From the NCBI RefSeq assembly GCF_003612565.1, contig NZ_RAZG01000004.1, forward strand, positions 87,632 to 151,631: a DNA stretch of 64,000 nucleotides, written 5' to 3'. Below are positions 35,099 through 44,194 of the stretch, piece by piece; position 1 is the stretch's first letter; each line of letters starts with the position of its first letter. The translations under genes and the position numbers were made by a program. The notes beneath the pieces were generated by a model, which was not told the DNA's origin, made no database searches, and saw nothing but the letters and a program-made list of their open reading frames with translations. Source of the stretch: Roseburia sp. 1XD42-69. Lineage in GTDB: Bacteria; Bacillota; Clostridia; Lachnospirales; Lachnospiraceae.

Positions 35099-36916
35099 AT
35101 GAATGAAGAGAAAAAAGTCAGGGATTTTACGCCATATGAAAAATTTTTGGCTTACACCCATGATAAGGGGCCGGATGATGTGGAGGTCTGGAACGGGAAA
35201 AAGCATTTTAAAAAGTTAAGAAACACACCTCTTTGGGCCCTTTTGACCCCGGCAAGGGCACTGTGGCATGGGATGCAGTTTGTCTATGTCCACGGGGTTA
35301 AGGGATTTCGGGGAAAAGTAAAAAACAAGATAGAGAACAACAAGTGGAGCCGACGAAAAAGAGCCCTGGCATTTTTACAGGAGAATATGCCCTCAGAGGA
35401 GGAAAAAAACCGACAGAGGGAAGAAAAATTTTCTTATATGCCCAAAATCAGCGTTCTTGTGCCGCTGTACAATACCCCGGAGAAGTTTCTTCGGGATATG
35501 ATTGAGTCTGTGATAAACCAGACCTACCAGAACTGGGAACTGTGCCTGGCGGACGCCTCCGACAGCGCTCATGGGGATGTGGCCTTTGTGGTGGATTCCT
35601 ATGCAGGGGACAAACGGGTGGTGTATCAAAAACTTCAAAAAAACGGCGGCATTGCGGACAACACCAACGCCTGCATCGAAATGGCAACGGGGGATTATCT
35701 GGCCCTTTTTGACCATGACGACATCTTACACCCCTCCGCCCTCTATGAATGTGCAAAAGTGATTTCTGAGAAGGGGGCGGAATTTGTCTATACCGATGAG
35801 GTGACTTTTGAGGGGGAAAATTTGGAAAACATTGTGACCTACCATTTTAAACCGGATTTCTCCCCGGACAATTTAAGGGGGGTAAACTATATCTGCCACT
35901 TAAGCGTGTTTCAAAAAGCGTTGGTGGAAAAAGTGGGGATGTTTTCAAAAGAATACGACGGAAGCCAGGACCACGATATGATTTTAAGGCTGACAGACGG
36001 GGCGAACCTTGTGTGCCATGTGCCCCAAGTTCTGTATTTCTGGAGATGCCATGAAAATTCCACCTCCATGAACTTAGATTCCAAATCCTATGCCATAGAT
36101 GCCGGGCGCCGGGCGGTGAGGGATGGGGAAGCCCGGAGGGGATATCCTGCAAAGGTGCACAGCGCCCAAATCTGCAAAACCCATTACCGCATGGAGTATG
36201 AGATAAAAAATCCCAAAGTCACCATACTTATTTTAGATAACCAGGGGAAAACGGAGCTTTCGGAACAGACAAAAGCCTCTGTGGAACAGTACTCCTCTTA
36301 TAAAAATTATGAGATTTTCTCCTTAAAACCCGGGGAAACTTTAAGGGAAGGGGCAGACAGAGCCCAGGGGGAATATGTCATCCTCCTCCTTTCGGGAACG
36401 GAAATTATTACACCAAACTGGATGGAAGAGCTTATCATGTTTGCCCAGCGGAGAGATACGGCCCTTGTAGGAATGCAGATATTAGATGAAAATAATCATA
36501 TTTTAAGTTCAGATATTGTTGTGGCGCCGACAAAGGAAAAACTGGCCTTAGAGGCAAACAAGGGAGGGCCGTTTGACGCACCGGGGTACATGGGAAGAAA
36601 CTATTACGCACATAACGTCTCCGCAGTTTCCGGCAACGCCTGCATGGTAAAAAAAGAACTGCTGATTTCCTGTTATAAAGAGGGGGATTCTTTCTTTGGA
36701 TCCATACTGGCTCTCTGCCTGTCTCTTAGGAAAGAAGGCCTTTTGGTGGTGTTAAACCCCTATGCCTTATGCCAGATTCCGGGGAAGGACTACCGGGAAG
36801 AACTGACGGAAGGGGACAAGGATATGCTGATAAGGGATTTTAAGGAACAGATTGCAGAAGGGGACCCATACTATAATAAAAATCTGTCTTACGAAACGTT
36901 CTGGCAGAAGAAATAA
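35099..36916 (+). CDS. large two-domain GT2 glycosyltransferase (first domain active)
   Basis: A 605-residue cytoplasmic enzyme. After a basic N-terminal segment, a family 2 domain at about 115-340 has KISVLVPLYNTPEKFL, LCLADASD, FDHDDIL as the DxD site, FVYTDEV and DGSQDHDMILRL. It is typical of large rhamnosyl/galactosyl transferases of surface polymers. A second GT-A-like domain (about 375-590) keeps the shape but not the metal motif (LLLSGTEIIT) and seems inactive. Two related proteins stand at 36942 and 42528. It probably adds one specific sugar to the repeat unit. Confidence 0.8.
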   Translation: MNEEKKVRDFTPYEKFLAYTHDKGPDDVEVWNGKKHFKKLRNTPLWALLTPARALWHGMQFVYVHGVKGFRGKVKNKIENNKWSRRKRALAFLQENMPSEEEKNRQREEKFSYMPKISVLVPLYNTPEKFLRDMIESVINQTYQNWELCLADASDSAHGDVAFVVDSYAGDKRVVYQKLQKNGGIADNTNACIEMATGDYLALFDHDDILHPSALYECAKVISEKGAEFVYTDEVTFEGENLENIVTYHFKPDFSPDNLRGVNYICHLSVFQKALVEKVGMFSKEYDGSQDHDMILRLTDGANLVCHVPQVLYFWRCHENSTSMNLDSKSYAIDAGRRAVRDGEARRGYPAKVHSAQICKTHYRMEYEIKNPKVTILILDNQGKTELSEQTKASVEQYSSYKNYEIFSLKPGETLREGADRAQGEYVILLLSGTEIITPNWMEELIMFAQRRDTALVGMQILDENNHILSSDIVVAPTKEKLALEANKGGPFDAPGYMGRNYYAHNVSAVSGNACMVKKELLISCYKEGDSFFGSILALCLSLRKEGLLVVLNPYALCQIPGKDYREELTEGDKDMLIRDFKEQIAEGDPYYNKNLSYETFWQKK

Positions 36917-36941
36917 AATTTTGTAATCGGGAGGATAAGCC

Positions 36942-38624
36942 ATGCTCAGTGATTTTGATTTAGAAGGAAAAAATAAGGTACAAAAAGCCGCCTACTACCT
37001 GAAAAATTACGGTGTGGGCTATACCGGGAAAAAAGCCCTGAGGAAACTTGGGGTGCCCATCAGCCAGGAAAGCGAGTATATGACTTTTTTAAGGCGCGTA
37101 AGTCCCTCTAAGGCTGAGTTAAATGTACAGCGGAAATCCGGCTTAGAGGGAAGGTTCCACTTTACCGTTGTCTTAGAGCAGGGGGAAGAAAACCGCAGTA
37201 TGGACTGGAAAAAGCAGACGGTTCTCCCGGTTTCTGTGATGAAGCTGAAAGAGGGGAAAACGGCGGAAGATATTTTAAATAAGGCCAAGGGAGATTACTT
37301 GGTGTTTTCCGGGAAAGGGGCAGTGCCAAGGGAGAATTTTCTCTATGAAATCTGCATAGCGGCAGAGCTTGGGGCGGATCTTATCTATACGGATGAAGAC
37401 AATGCCAGGGGGAAAAAACGTTTCCGTCCTTTCTTTAAGCCGGATGCAAGTTTAGAGTTTCTTTTAAATTTCCAGTATCTGGGGAGAATCTTTGTGATAA
37501 AAAAGGAACTGTTTGGGAAAATAGTGGAAAAGACAAAAGGGGAATTAACTGTTTCGGGAGACGACTGGTACGATATTGCCATCCAGTCCTTCCTTCTGGC
37601 AGGGCAGATCCGCCACATACCAAAAGCCCTGTTTTCCAATGAAATGGATGGGGAAGGGACCGGATTTGTCCGGGGAACTGGGGAAAAGCAGGGGGATGCC
37701 CTCAGGCATTACCTGAGAACAGAAGGGTTAAAAGGAAATGTAAAATCCTCTGACGTACCGGGGTTTTTCCATGTGGAGTATGAATTAAAAGAGGAGCCGT
37801 TAGTCAGCATTATTATTCCCAACAAAGACCATACGGACGACCTGAAACTCTGCCTGGATTCTTTAAAGGACAAGGAATCCTATGAGAATTATGAGGTGAT
37901 CATTGCAGAGAATAACAGTGAGGACAAGGCCACCTTTGACTATTATGAGAAGATACAGCGGGAGGATGAGAGAATCCATGTGGTGACTTTCCAAGGGGGA
38001 TTTAACTATTCCGCCATCAACAATTTTGCAGTGGAACATGCTTTGGGGGAGATTTTCTTATTTTTAAACAATGACACGGAATTTACAGACGGAAACGCCT
38101 TAAAGGAGATGGTTTCCTCTGTGTTAAAACCTGGGGTGGGAGCCTGCGGGGCCATGCTCTATTACGGGGATAACACCATACAGCACGCCGGGGTGATTAT
38201 CGGTATGGGGGGCTTTGCGGCCCATGCCCTGTGGAGCCTTAGAGACCGGGATGAGACATATTACCCCTTTTCCCTCTGTGAGCGGGAAGTCTCCGCTGTC
38301 ACCGGGGCCTGCCTTATGGTGAGAAGAAAGGTGTACGAGGAAGTTGGGGGCATGGGGGAGGATTTTGCCGTGGCCTTAAATGATGTGGATTTCTGTATGA
38401 AAATCTGTGAGAAGGGCTATAAAATCCTGTTTAACCCCTATGCAAAGCTCTATCACTATGAGTCAAAGTCCAGAGGGTACGAGGATACGGAGGAAAAGCA
38501 GAAAAGGTTCCAAAAGGAAATTAACCGTTTCCAGGAAAAATGGGAAAAGGAGATACAGGCGGGAGATAAGTATTACAATCCCAATTTAACCCTCCACAGG
38601 GCAGATTACTCCATGGACATATAG
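36942..38624 (+). CDS. large two-domain GT2 glycosyltransferase (second domain active)
   Basis: A 560-residue protein with the same two-domain plan as its upstream neighbour but the opposite state. The first domain (about 50-260) is worn (FSGKGAVPRENF in place of a proper DxD) yet keeps LIYTDEDNA. The second (about 285-530) is complete: VSIIIPNKDHTDDL, IAENNSED, GGFNYSAINNFA, FLNNDTEF as metal site and ALNDVDFCMKI as the acceptor-side acidic motif. It should transfer a sugar to a lipid-linked growing chain. Acceptor and donor cannot be read. Confidence 0.8.
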   Translation: MLSDFDLEGKNKVQKAAYYLKNYGVGYTGKKALRKLGVPISQESEYMTFLRRVSPSKAELNVQRKSGLEGRFHFTVVLEQGEENRSMDWKKQTVLPVSVMKLKEGKTAEDILNKAKGDYLVFSGKGAVPRENFLYEICIAAELGADLIYTDEDNARGKKRFRPFFKPDASLEFLLNFQYLGRIFVIKKELFGKIVEKTKGELTVSGDDWYDIAIQSFLLAGQIRHIPKALFSNEMDGEGTGFVRGTGEKQGDALRHYLRTEGLKGNVKSSDVPGFFHVEYELKEEPLVSIIIPNKDHTDDLKLCLDSLKDKESYENYEVIIAENNSEDKATFDYYEKIQREDERIHVVTFQGGFNYSAINNFAVEHALGEIFLFLNNDTEFTDGNALKEMVSSVLKPGVGACGAMLYYGDNTIQHAGVIIGMGGFAAHALWSLRDRDETYYPFSLCEREVSAVTGACLMVRRKVYEEVGGMGEDFAVALNDVDFCMKICEKGYKILFNPYAKLYHYESKSRGYEDTEEKQKRFQKEINRFQEKWEKEIQAGDKYYNPNLTLHRADYSMDI

Positions 38625-38688
38625 GGAAAAATATGGTATACTTAGCAAATTGAGAAAGGTACGGTACAGTTTTAAGACAGGAAAAGAC

Positions 38689-39915
38689 ATGAAAGAAAAA
38701 TCCACATTAGCAAATATATTTTACAACAGTTTCGGCACCATGTTTTACTATGGCTGCCAGTGGCTTACCACAATTTTAATTGTGCGCCTTTCCGGGTATC
38801 AGGATGCGGGAAATTATTCCCTGGCCATGACTTTTACAGCGGCATTTGCCATTTTTGCCCTGTTTAATACCAGGCAGTACCAGGTTTCCGATGTAAAAGG
38901 GGAATATTCGGACAAAACTTATATTACCTCCCGTTACATCGCCATGGGGGCAGCTTTTCTTATCTGTGCCATAGGGCTTTTGTTTAACGCCTATACCCCT
39001 TACCAGTGGGGAATCATCCTTTTGTATATGGTGTTTAAATGCGTAGAGGCATGGGTGGATGTGTACCACGGCATCTGCCAGAAAAAGGGAAGGATGGACT
39101 TTATCTGTTACTCCTTTTTGATGAGGGGCGTGCTTATGATTGTAAGCTTCTGCGGCCTGATTTATATTACGGGAAATCTGATGTACGGCGTTTTAGCCAT
39201 GACAGTTTCCACATTTCTGGTGGTATTCTTTTATGACAGGGTCATGGCCCTAAAGTTTGTGGAAAAGGACAGGGCGGATTTTAAGGCTTTAAAAACCCTG
39301 ATGGTAATTTTAGTCCCCCTGGTGGTTGTGGCGGTGACAAACAATTTGTCCATCTCCCTCCCCAAATATTTTTTGGAGCGTTATTTTGACGAGACAGTGC
39401 TGGGCTATTATTCTTCCGTTGCAACCCCCAGCATGATTGTCCAGGTGGGGGCCAACACCATTTTCGTGCCCTTAATCACGCCATTGGCGGACAAGCTTTT
39501 AGCAGATGATAAAAAAGGCTTTGCAGGGATTTTAAAAAAGGTTTTTCTCGCCTTTGTGGTCCTGTCCGCATTGGCTGTAATTGTGTCATTTTTGCTGGGA
39601 GAGTGGTTTTTGGTACAGGTATTTGGGGAGGAGATACGTCCCTACGCCTATCTCTTTGTGCCCATTATCACCACAACCCTCTTAATCAGTATCAACGCCT
39701 GCCTATTTCCGGTGTGCACGGTGTTTCGGGAGATAAAGGGACAGCTTGCTGTGGGTATTCTGGGAATCTTATCTTCCCTTATTGCCTCAATGGTTTTGGT
39801 GAAACGTTACTGTATGGACGGTGTGGTGATTGCACTGTTGATTACTTTGGGAATACAGATTATAATTGAAATATACCTTGTGTTTCGCAGGATGAAAAAA
39901 TGGAAGGAAATCTGA
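38689..39915 (+). CDS. Wzx-like polysaccharide flippase (MOP superfamily)
   Basis: A 408-residue integral membrane protein with about twelve helices. The start (STLANIFYNSFGTMFYYGCQ) and the loops SGYQDAGNYSLAMTF and NTRQYQVSD are those of Wzx/RfbX repeat-unit flippases. ATG 38689 with AGGA at good spacing is preferred to the TTG at 38650. It moves the undecaprenyl-linked repeat unit or polymer to the outer face. No ABC-type exporter pair is seen in the cluster, so a Wzx/Wzy-type or related route is likely, although the polymerase is not clear. Confidence 0.85.
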   Translation: MKEKSTLANIFYNSFGTMFYYGCQWLTTILIVRLSGYQDAGNYSLAMTFTAAFAIFALFNTRQYQVSDVKGEYSDKTYITSRYIAMGAAFLICAIGLLFNAYTPYQWGIILLYMVFKCVEAWVDVYHGICQKKGRMDFICYSFLMRGVLMIVSFCGLIYITGNLMYGVLAMTVSTFLVVFFYDRVMALKFVEKDRADFKALKTLMVILVPLVVVAVTNNLSISLPKYFLERYFDETVLGYYSSVATPSMIVQVGANTIFVPLITPLADKLLADDKKGFAGILKKVFLAFVVLSALAVIVSFLLGEWFLVQVFGEEIRPYAYLFVPIITTTLLISINACLFPVCTVFREIKGQLAVGILGILSSLIASMVLVKRYCMDGVVIALLITLGIQIIIEIYLVFRRMKKWKEI

Positions 39916-39916
39916 A

Positions 39917-40861
39917 ATGGATAAGATTGCAGTATTAGTTCCCTGTTACAATGAGAGCCGCACCATAAAAAAAGTGGTGGAGGATTTTAAGCGCGTATTG
40001 CCGGAGGCTGTCATTTATATCTACGACAATAATTCCACCGACGGGACGGACGAGATTGCCCGGGGGGCGGGGGCCATTGTGCGCTATGAGTACAAGCAGG
40101 GCAAGGGAAATGTAATAAGGAGAATGTTCCGGGATATCGATGCGGAGTGTTATATTATGATTGACGGGGACGATACCTACCCGGCGGAGGCGGCCCCGGA
40201 GATGGTGAAAATGGTCTTTGAGCAGAACGCGGATATGGTGGTGGGGGACAGGCTTTCTTCTACCTACTTTACGGAAAACAAAAGGCCCTTCCACAATTTC
40301 GGGAATTCCCTTGTAAGAAAGAGCATCAACGTGCTCTTTGAGACGGATATTAAGGACATTATGACGGGATACCGGGCCTTCAGCTATCTCTTTGTAAAGA
40401 CTTTTCCAGTGCTCTCCAAGGGCTTTGAGATTGAGACGGAAATGAGTATCCATGCCGCGGATAAGAATATGCAGGTGGAGAATGTGGTGATTGAGTACAG
40501 GGACAGGCCGGAGGGAAGCGTTTCCAAGCTGAATACTTTTTCCGACGGGTTTCGGGTGCTAAAAACCATTGCCAGGCTCTACCAGACCTATAAGCCTATG
40601 AACTTTTTCGGGATAATTGCGGCGGTTCTTGCCCTTTTGTCCATTGGCTTTATGATTCCCATTTTAATCCAGTACGGACAGACGGGGCTTGTCCCCCATT
40701 TTCCAACCCTGATTGCCTGCGGTTTTGTCATGCTTGCGGCGATTCAGTCTTTTTTCTCAGGGCTTATCCTGACTACTTTAGGCCAGAAGAACCGCCAGGA
40801 TTTTGAGATGCAGCTTCAGACAATGCGGATACAGAGGGATAAGTTGTCACAGCACAAATAG
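39917..40861 (+). CDS. GT2 glycosyltransferase with C-terminal helices (DPM/GtrB-like)
   Basis: A 314-residue family 2 enzyme. VLVPCYNESRTI, IYDNNSTDGT and MIDGDDTYPAEA give the nucleotide and metal sites, and DIMTGYRAFSY is the subgroup's acceptor loop. Two membrane helices lie at about residues 230-250 and 262-285. It starts one base after the flippase stop. It belongs to the subgroup often annotated as dolichol-phosphate-glucose synthase-like and probably makes a second undecaprenyl-phosphate sugar donor for GT-C-type enzymes of the cluster. Confidence 0.82.
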   Translation: MDKIAVLVPCYNESRTIKKVVEDFKRVLPEAVIYIYDNNSTDGTDEIARGAGAIVRYEYKQGKGNVIRRMFRDIDAECYIMIDGDDTYPAEAAPEMVKMVFEQNADMVVGDRLSSTYFTENKRPFHNFGNSLVRKSINVLFETDIKDIMTGYRAFSYLFVKTFPVLSKGFEIETEMSIHAADKNMQVENVVIEYRDRPEGSVSKLNTFSDGFRVLKTIARLYQTYKPMNFFGIIAAVLALLSIGFMIPILIQYGQTGLVPHFPTLIACGFVMLAAIQSFFSGLILTTLGQKNRQDFEMQLQTMRIQRDKLSQHK

Positions 40862-40884
40862 ATAAGCTACCGGAGCGAGAAGAA

Positions 40885-41076
40885 ATGAAAGTATATATTT
40901 GTCCCCACTGCGGATGGATGCGGGTGGTGTCAAGAAGAAAAAATGTGGAGTGTTTTAAATGCGGGGAACCCCAGATGACTATGACCCGCCTGCCCTATGA
41001 GAAAGTGGGGCAGATGAGTGAACAGGAACGGGAAGATTATGTAAAGAGCTGGCTTTATATCCACGGACGGGGATAA
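40885..41076 (+). CDS. small zinc-ribbon protein
   Basis: A 63-residue protein with two CxxC knuckles: Cys6 and Cys9 in ICPHCGW, Cys23 and Cys26 in CFKCGE. It ends in a charged helix, EQEREDYVKSWLY. The spacing fits a rubredoxin- or zinc-ribbon-like metal site. It lies between a GT2 and the initiating transferase, in the same direction and with an RBS (GAGCGAG, weak). Such small proteins are seen in Clostridia polysaccharide loci without a known role. It may be structural or regulatory. Confidence 0.6.
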   Translation: MKVYICPHCGWMRVVSRRKNVECFKCGEPQMTMTRLPYEKVGQMSEQEREDYVKSWLYIHGRG

Positions 41077-41114
41077 GGGCGCTCGAATCGGATTCCTAAG
41101 AAGAGGTATAAGAT

Positions 41115-42524
41115 ATGTATAAGAAAGAGAAGAAAAATTGGCTGAAACATCTTGATTTTACAATTTTAGATATTATCTCTTTGCAACTGGCCTTCATTGT
41201 GGCATATGTGTTCCGTCTGGGGTGGAGCCTGCCTTATTCCAGCGAGCCCTACGAGAGGCTGGCTGTGGTGCTGTTTTTAATTGATATCTGCGTGGTGTTC
41301 TTTTTTGAGCCTTACAATGGGATTTTGCGGAGAGGGAATTTCCAGGAAATGCATTCCTGCATAACCTTTTCCACAACCATATTTGTAGGGCTTTTGATGT
41401 ATGAGGTTGCCACAAAGCAGACGGAGATTTATTCCAGAAAGATTATATTCCTCTACTGGGCCCTATCCATGGTCTTTGTGTATATTGGAAGGCTTGGGTT
41501 AAAATATCTCATCCGCTGGCGGATGACCGTGGGGAAAAATCTTTCCGTGATGGTACTGGTCACAGCATCTCAGTATGCAAAGGCGGCCCTTGAGGAGTTT
41601 GCCCACCTGCCCTACCGGGATTTTTACATTAGCGGTGTGGTTGTGGTGGACGAGCCTATGAAGGGTAAGATGATTTACGGCGTTCCCGTGGTGGCCAATG
41701 CAGACGATTTTTACGAATATCTTCTAACAAATGTGGTGGATGAAGTGTTCATAAACGGGAATACCATTGAGAGTTCCCAGGCTTTAGCTAACGAGCTTTT
41801 GGAGCTGGGGATTACGGTTCATTTTAATCTGGTCCATATGAACGCTTTAGCTCCCAATAAAGTGATTGAGCATTATGGAAATTATATGGTTTTAACCTCC
41901 AGCATGAAAATCGCATCTCCCAGGCAGCTTTTTATCAAGCGCTTGATGGATATTATAGGGAGCATCATCGGCCTTATCGCCTGCGGAATTGCCTATGTGA
42001 TTTTTGCCCCCATTATAAAAAAACAGTCCCCCGGGCCTGTGTTTTTCTCCCAGACCAGGGTGGGAAAAAACGGTAGGAAATTTAAGCTTTATAAGTTCCG
42101 CTCCATGAATGTAAATGCGGAGGCAGAAAAAGAGGCGTTGATGGAGCAGAATAAAATGCGGGGGCTGATGTTTAAAATGGAGGACGATCCCAGGATTTTT
42201 CCTGTGGGGAAATTTATTCGGAAATATTCTATTGACGAGCTTCCCCAGTTTTTTAATGTGCTCCGGGGGGATATGAGCCTGGTGGGCACAAGGCCCCCCA
42301 CACTGGAAGAGTTTGAGCATTACCAGATTCACCACAAGGCAAGGCTTGGGATTAAGCCGGGAATTACGGGAATGTGGCAGGTCAGCGGCAGAAGCGATAT
42401 CACGGATTTTGAGGAAGTGGTGGCCCTTGACACCCACTATATTTCTCAGTGGAGCCTGGCTCTTGATTTAAAAATACTTGTTAAGACCTTTCAGGTGGTT
42501 CTTACAGGAGAAGGTTCGGAATAG
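41115..42524 (+). CDS. undecaprenyl-phosphate sugar phosphotransferase (WbaP/WcaJ/CpsE type)
   Basis: Starts the repeat unit by transferring a sugar-1-phosphate from a nucleotide sugar to undecaprenyl phosphate at the inner membrane. The 469-residue protein has four N-terminal helices, a CoA-binding-like Rossmann middle (residues 140-265), then the catalytic bacterial-sugar-transferase domain. The latter shows KRLMDIIGSIIGLIACG, GPVFFSQTRVGKNGRKF, KFRSMNVNAE, YSIDELPQFFNVLRGDMS, VGTRPP and KPGITGMWQVSGRS. These are all hallmarks of the family. It is the committed step of this cluster; whether glucose, galactose or another sugar is first cannot be told. Confidence 0.93.
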   Translation: MYKKEKKNWLKHLDFTILDIISLQLAFIVAYVFRLGWSLPYSSEPYERLAVVLFLIDICVVFFFEPYNGILRRGNFQEMHSCITFSTTIFVGLLMYEVATKQTEIYSRKIIFLYWALSMVFVYIGRLGLKYLIRWRMTVGKNLSVMVLVTASQYAKAALEEFAHLPYRDFYISGVVVVDEPMKGKMIYGVPVVANADDFYEYLLTNVVDEVFINGNTIESSQALANELLELGITVHFNLVHMNALAPNKVIEHYGNYMVLTSSMKIASPRQLFIKRLMDIIGSIIGLIACGIAYVIFAPIIKKQSPGPVFFSQTRVGKNGRKFKLYKFRSMNVNAEAEKEALMEQNKMRGLMFKMEDDPRIFPVGKFIRKYSIDELPQFFNVLRGDMSLVGTRPPTLEEFEHYQIHHKARLGIKPGITGMWQVSGRSDITDFEEVVALDTHYISQWSLALDLKILVKTFQVVLTGEGSE

Positions 42525-42527
42525 CCT

Positions 42528-44189
42528 ATGAATATAAAGTATCAGTACAATTATGTGAAAAGCCTTTTCAAGCGATATGGTATGAAAGGACTTGTGTTAA
42601 AAACTGCGGAGAGAAGCCGCTCTCCCATGCTCTCTTACACAAAAGGTTACCGGCGGTATCTTCCCGGGAAAAAGGAATTGGAAAGACAGCGGGAGGATAG
42701 GTTTCCCTTTGAGCCGTTAATTAGTATTGTAATCCCCGCCTATGAGACGGGGGAGTCTTATCTGAGGGAACTTTTAGATTCCCTGACTGCCCAGACTTAT
42801 GAAAACTGGGAGCTTTGCCTGGCGGACGGAAGCAGAAGCGGAAGAGTGGAGTCAGTGATAAAAGAGTATCAGAATAAGGAGAAAAGGTTACACTATAAAA
42901 GGCTTACAAAAAACGGAGGGATTTCGGAGAATACAAATGCCGGGTTTGAAATGGCGGCGGGGGAGTTTGTGGCCTTAATGGATCACGACGATGTGCTGGC
43001 AAAAAATGCCCTCTATGAGATGGTGAAGTGTCTGAATGGGTATTTGCCAAAGGAGAGAAGCTTTGCTATGATTTACTCCGATGAGGATAAGATTGACAGC
43101 GGGGGAAAGGTTCACTCAAGGCCCCATTTTAAACCGGATTTTAATCTGGAGTTTTTAAGGCGGAATAATTATTTTTGCCACTTTTTAATGTTTTCCAGAG
43201 AATTGTTAGAGAAAACGGGAGGGCTTGACCCGGAGTTTGACGGGGCACAGGATTATGATTTTGTGCTGCGGTGCGTGGAGGCGGGGGCCGATGTGCGCCA
43301 TGTGCCAAAAATCCTTTACCACTGGAGAATCCATGAAGGCTCCACCGCCGGAAACAGTGCAGACAAGGAATACGCCTTTGACAATGGCTGTAAGGCCATT
43401 GAGGGGCACTTAAAGCGCATGGGGACAACCGGAAAGGCAAGGTTAACGCCTAATCTTGGGGTATACCAGGTGTCTTATGAGTTAAAGGGAACTTACAAAG
43501 TTTCCGTAGCTGCCCCCTCTAAAGAGACATTGGCATATATAAAAAAGCAAATCACACCCCATCTTACGGGAGAGGGCTATAAAATTAAGACGGAATATCT
43601 CCTGGCTGAAAGATTAGAAAAAAATATTTTAAACCGGGCAAAGGGAGATTATATTTTTTGGGCCGGGGAGCATATATCCATCCCGGAAGACGCATTAATA
43701 AAGCTTCTTTCCCTTTGCGTCCCAAAACAAAACGGCATTGCGGGGGCAAAGGTGCTGGACAGGAAAAAAAGGGTTCTTTCCAACGGATATATTTATGACA
43801 GGGAAGGGAATCTCATACCTTCTTTAAAGGGACTTTACGGAGAGTTTAAAGGATATTTCCTCCACGGAGTGATACCCAAGTGGGTCAGCGCAGTTTCTTT
43901 CACCTGCGTGGTGGTAAAGAGAAAGGCTTTTGAAATGGCGGAGGAAGATTTGCGTTTTACCGGGGAGTATTACGGGGCGGACTTAAGTTTTTCCATGAGG
44001 AAAGCCGGGTTTTTTACTGTGGTGTCCCCGGAGGTTTCCGTGATTTTAAAATCCGGGGAGATGGCCTTCTCTCCAGGGGAGAGGGAGATGTTTTCCGGGA
44101 AATGGGAAAAGGATCTTTCAAAGCCCGACCCCTGCTATAACAGGAATTTAAAACTTAAGACAGGGCATACCTATGAAATGAGGGATTGA
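42528..44189 (+). CDS. large two-domain GT2 glycosyltransferase (first domain active)
   Basis: A 553-residue relative of the enzymes at 35099 and 36942. Its first GT-A domain (about 60-290) is complete: ISIVIPAYETGESYL, LCLADGSR, MDHDDVL, MIYSDEDKIDSGGKVH and DGAQDYDFVLRC. The second domain (about 325-540) has lost its metal site (FWAGEHISIPE) but keeps the outline. It follows the initiating transferase by 3 nt, so it may add the second sugar of the repeat unit. Confidence 0.8.
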   Translation: MNIKYQYNYVKSLFKRYGMKGLVLKTAERSRSPMLSYTKGYRRYLPGKKELERQREDRFPFEPLISIVIPAYETGESYLRELLDSLTAQTYENWELCLADGSRSGRVESVIKEYQNKEKRLHYKRLTKNGGISENTNAGFEMAAGEFVALMDHDDVLAKNALYEMVKCLNGYLPKERSFAMIYSDEDKIDSGGKVHSRPHFKPDFNLEFLRRNNYFCHFLMFSRELLEKTGGLDPEFDGAQDYDFVLRCVEAGADVRHVPKILYHWRIHEGSTAGNSADKEYAFDNGCKAIEGHLKRMGTTGKARLTPNLGVYQVSYELKGTYKVSVAAPSKETLAYIKKQITPHLTGEGYKIKTEYLLAERLEKNILNRAKGDYIFWAGEHISIPEDALIKLLSLCVPKQNGIAGAKVLDRKKRVLSNGYIYDREGNLIPSLKGLYGEFKGYFLHGVIPKWVSAVSFTCVVVKRKAFEMAEEDLRFTGEYYGADLSFSMRKAGFFTVVSPEVSVILKSGEMAFSPGEREMFSGKWEKDLSKPDPCYNRNLKLKTGHTYEMRD

Positions 44190-44194
44190 GAGAT

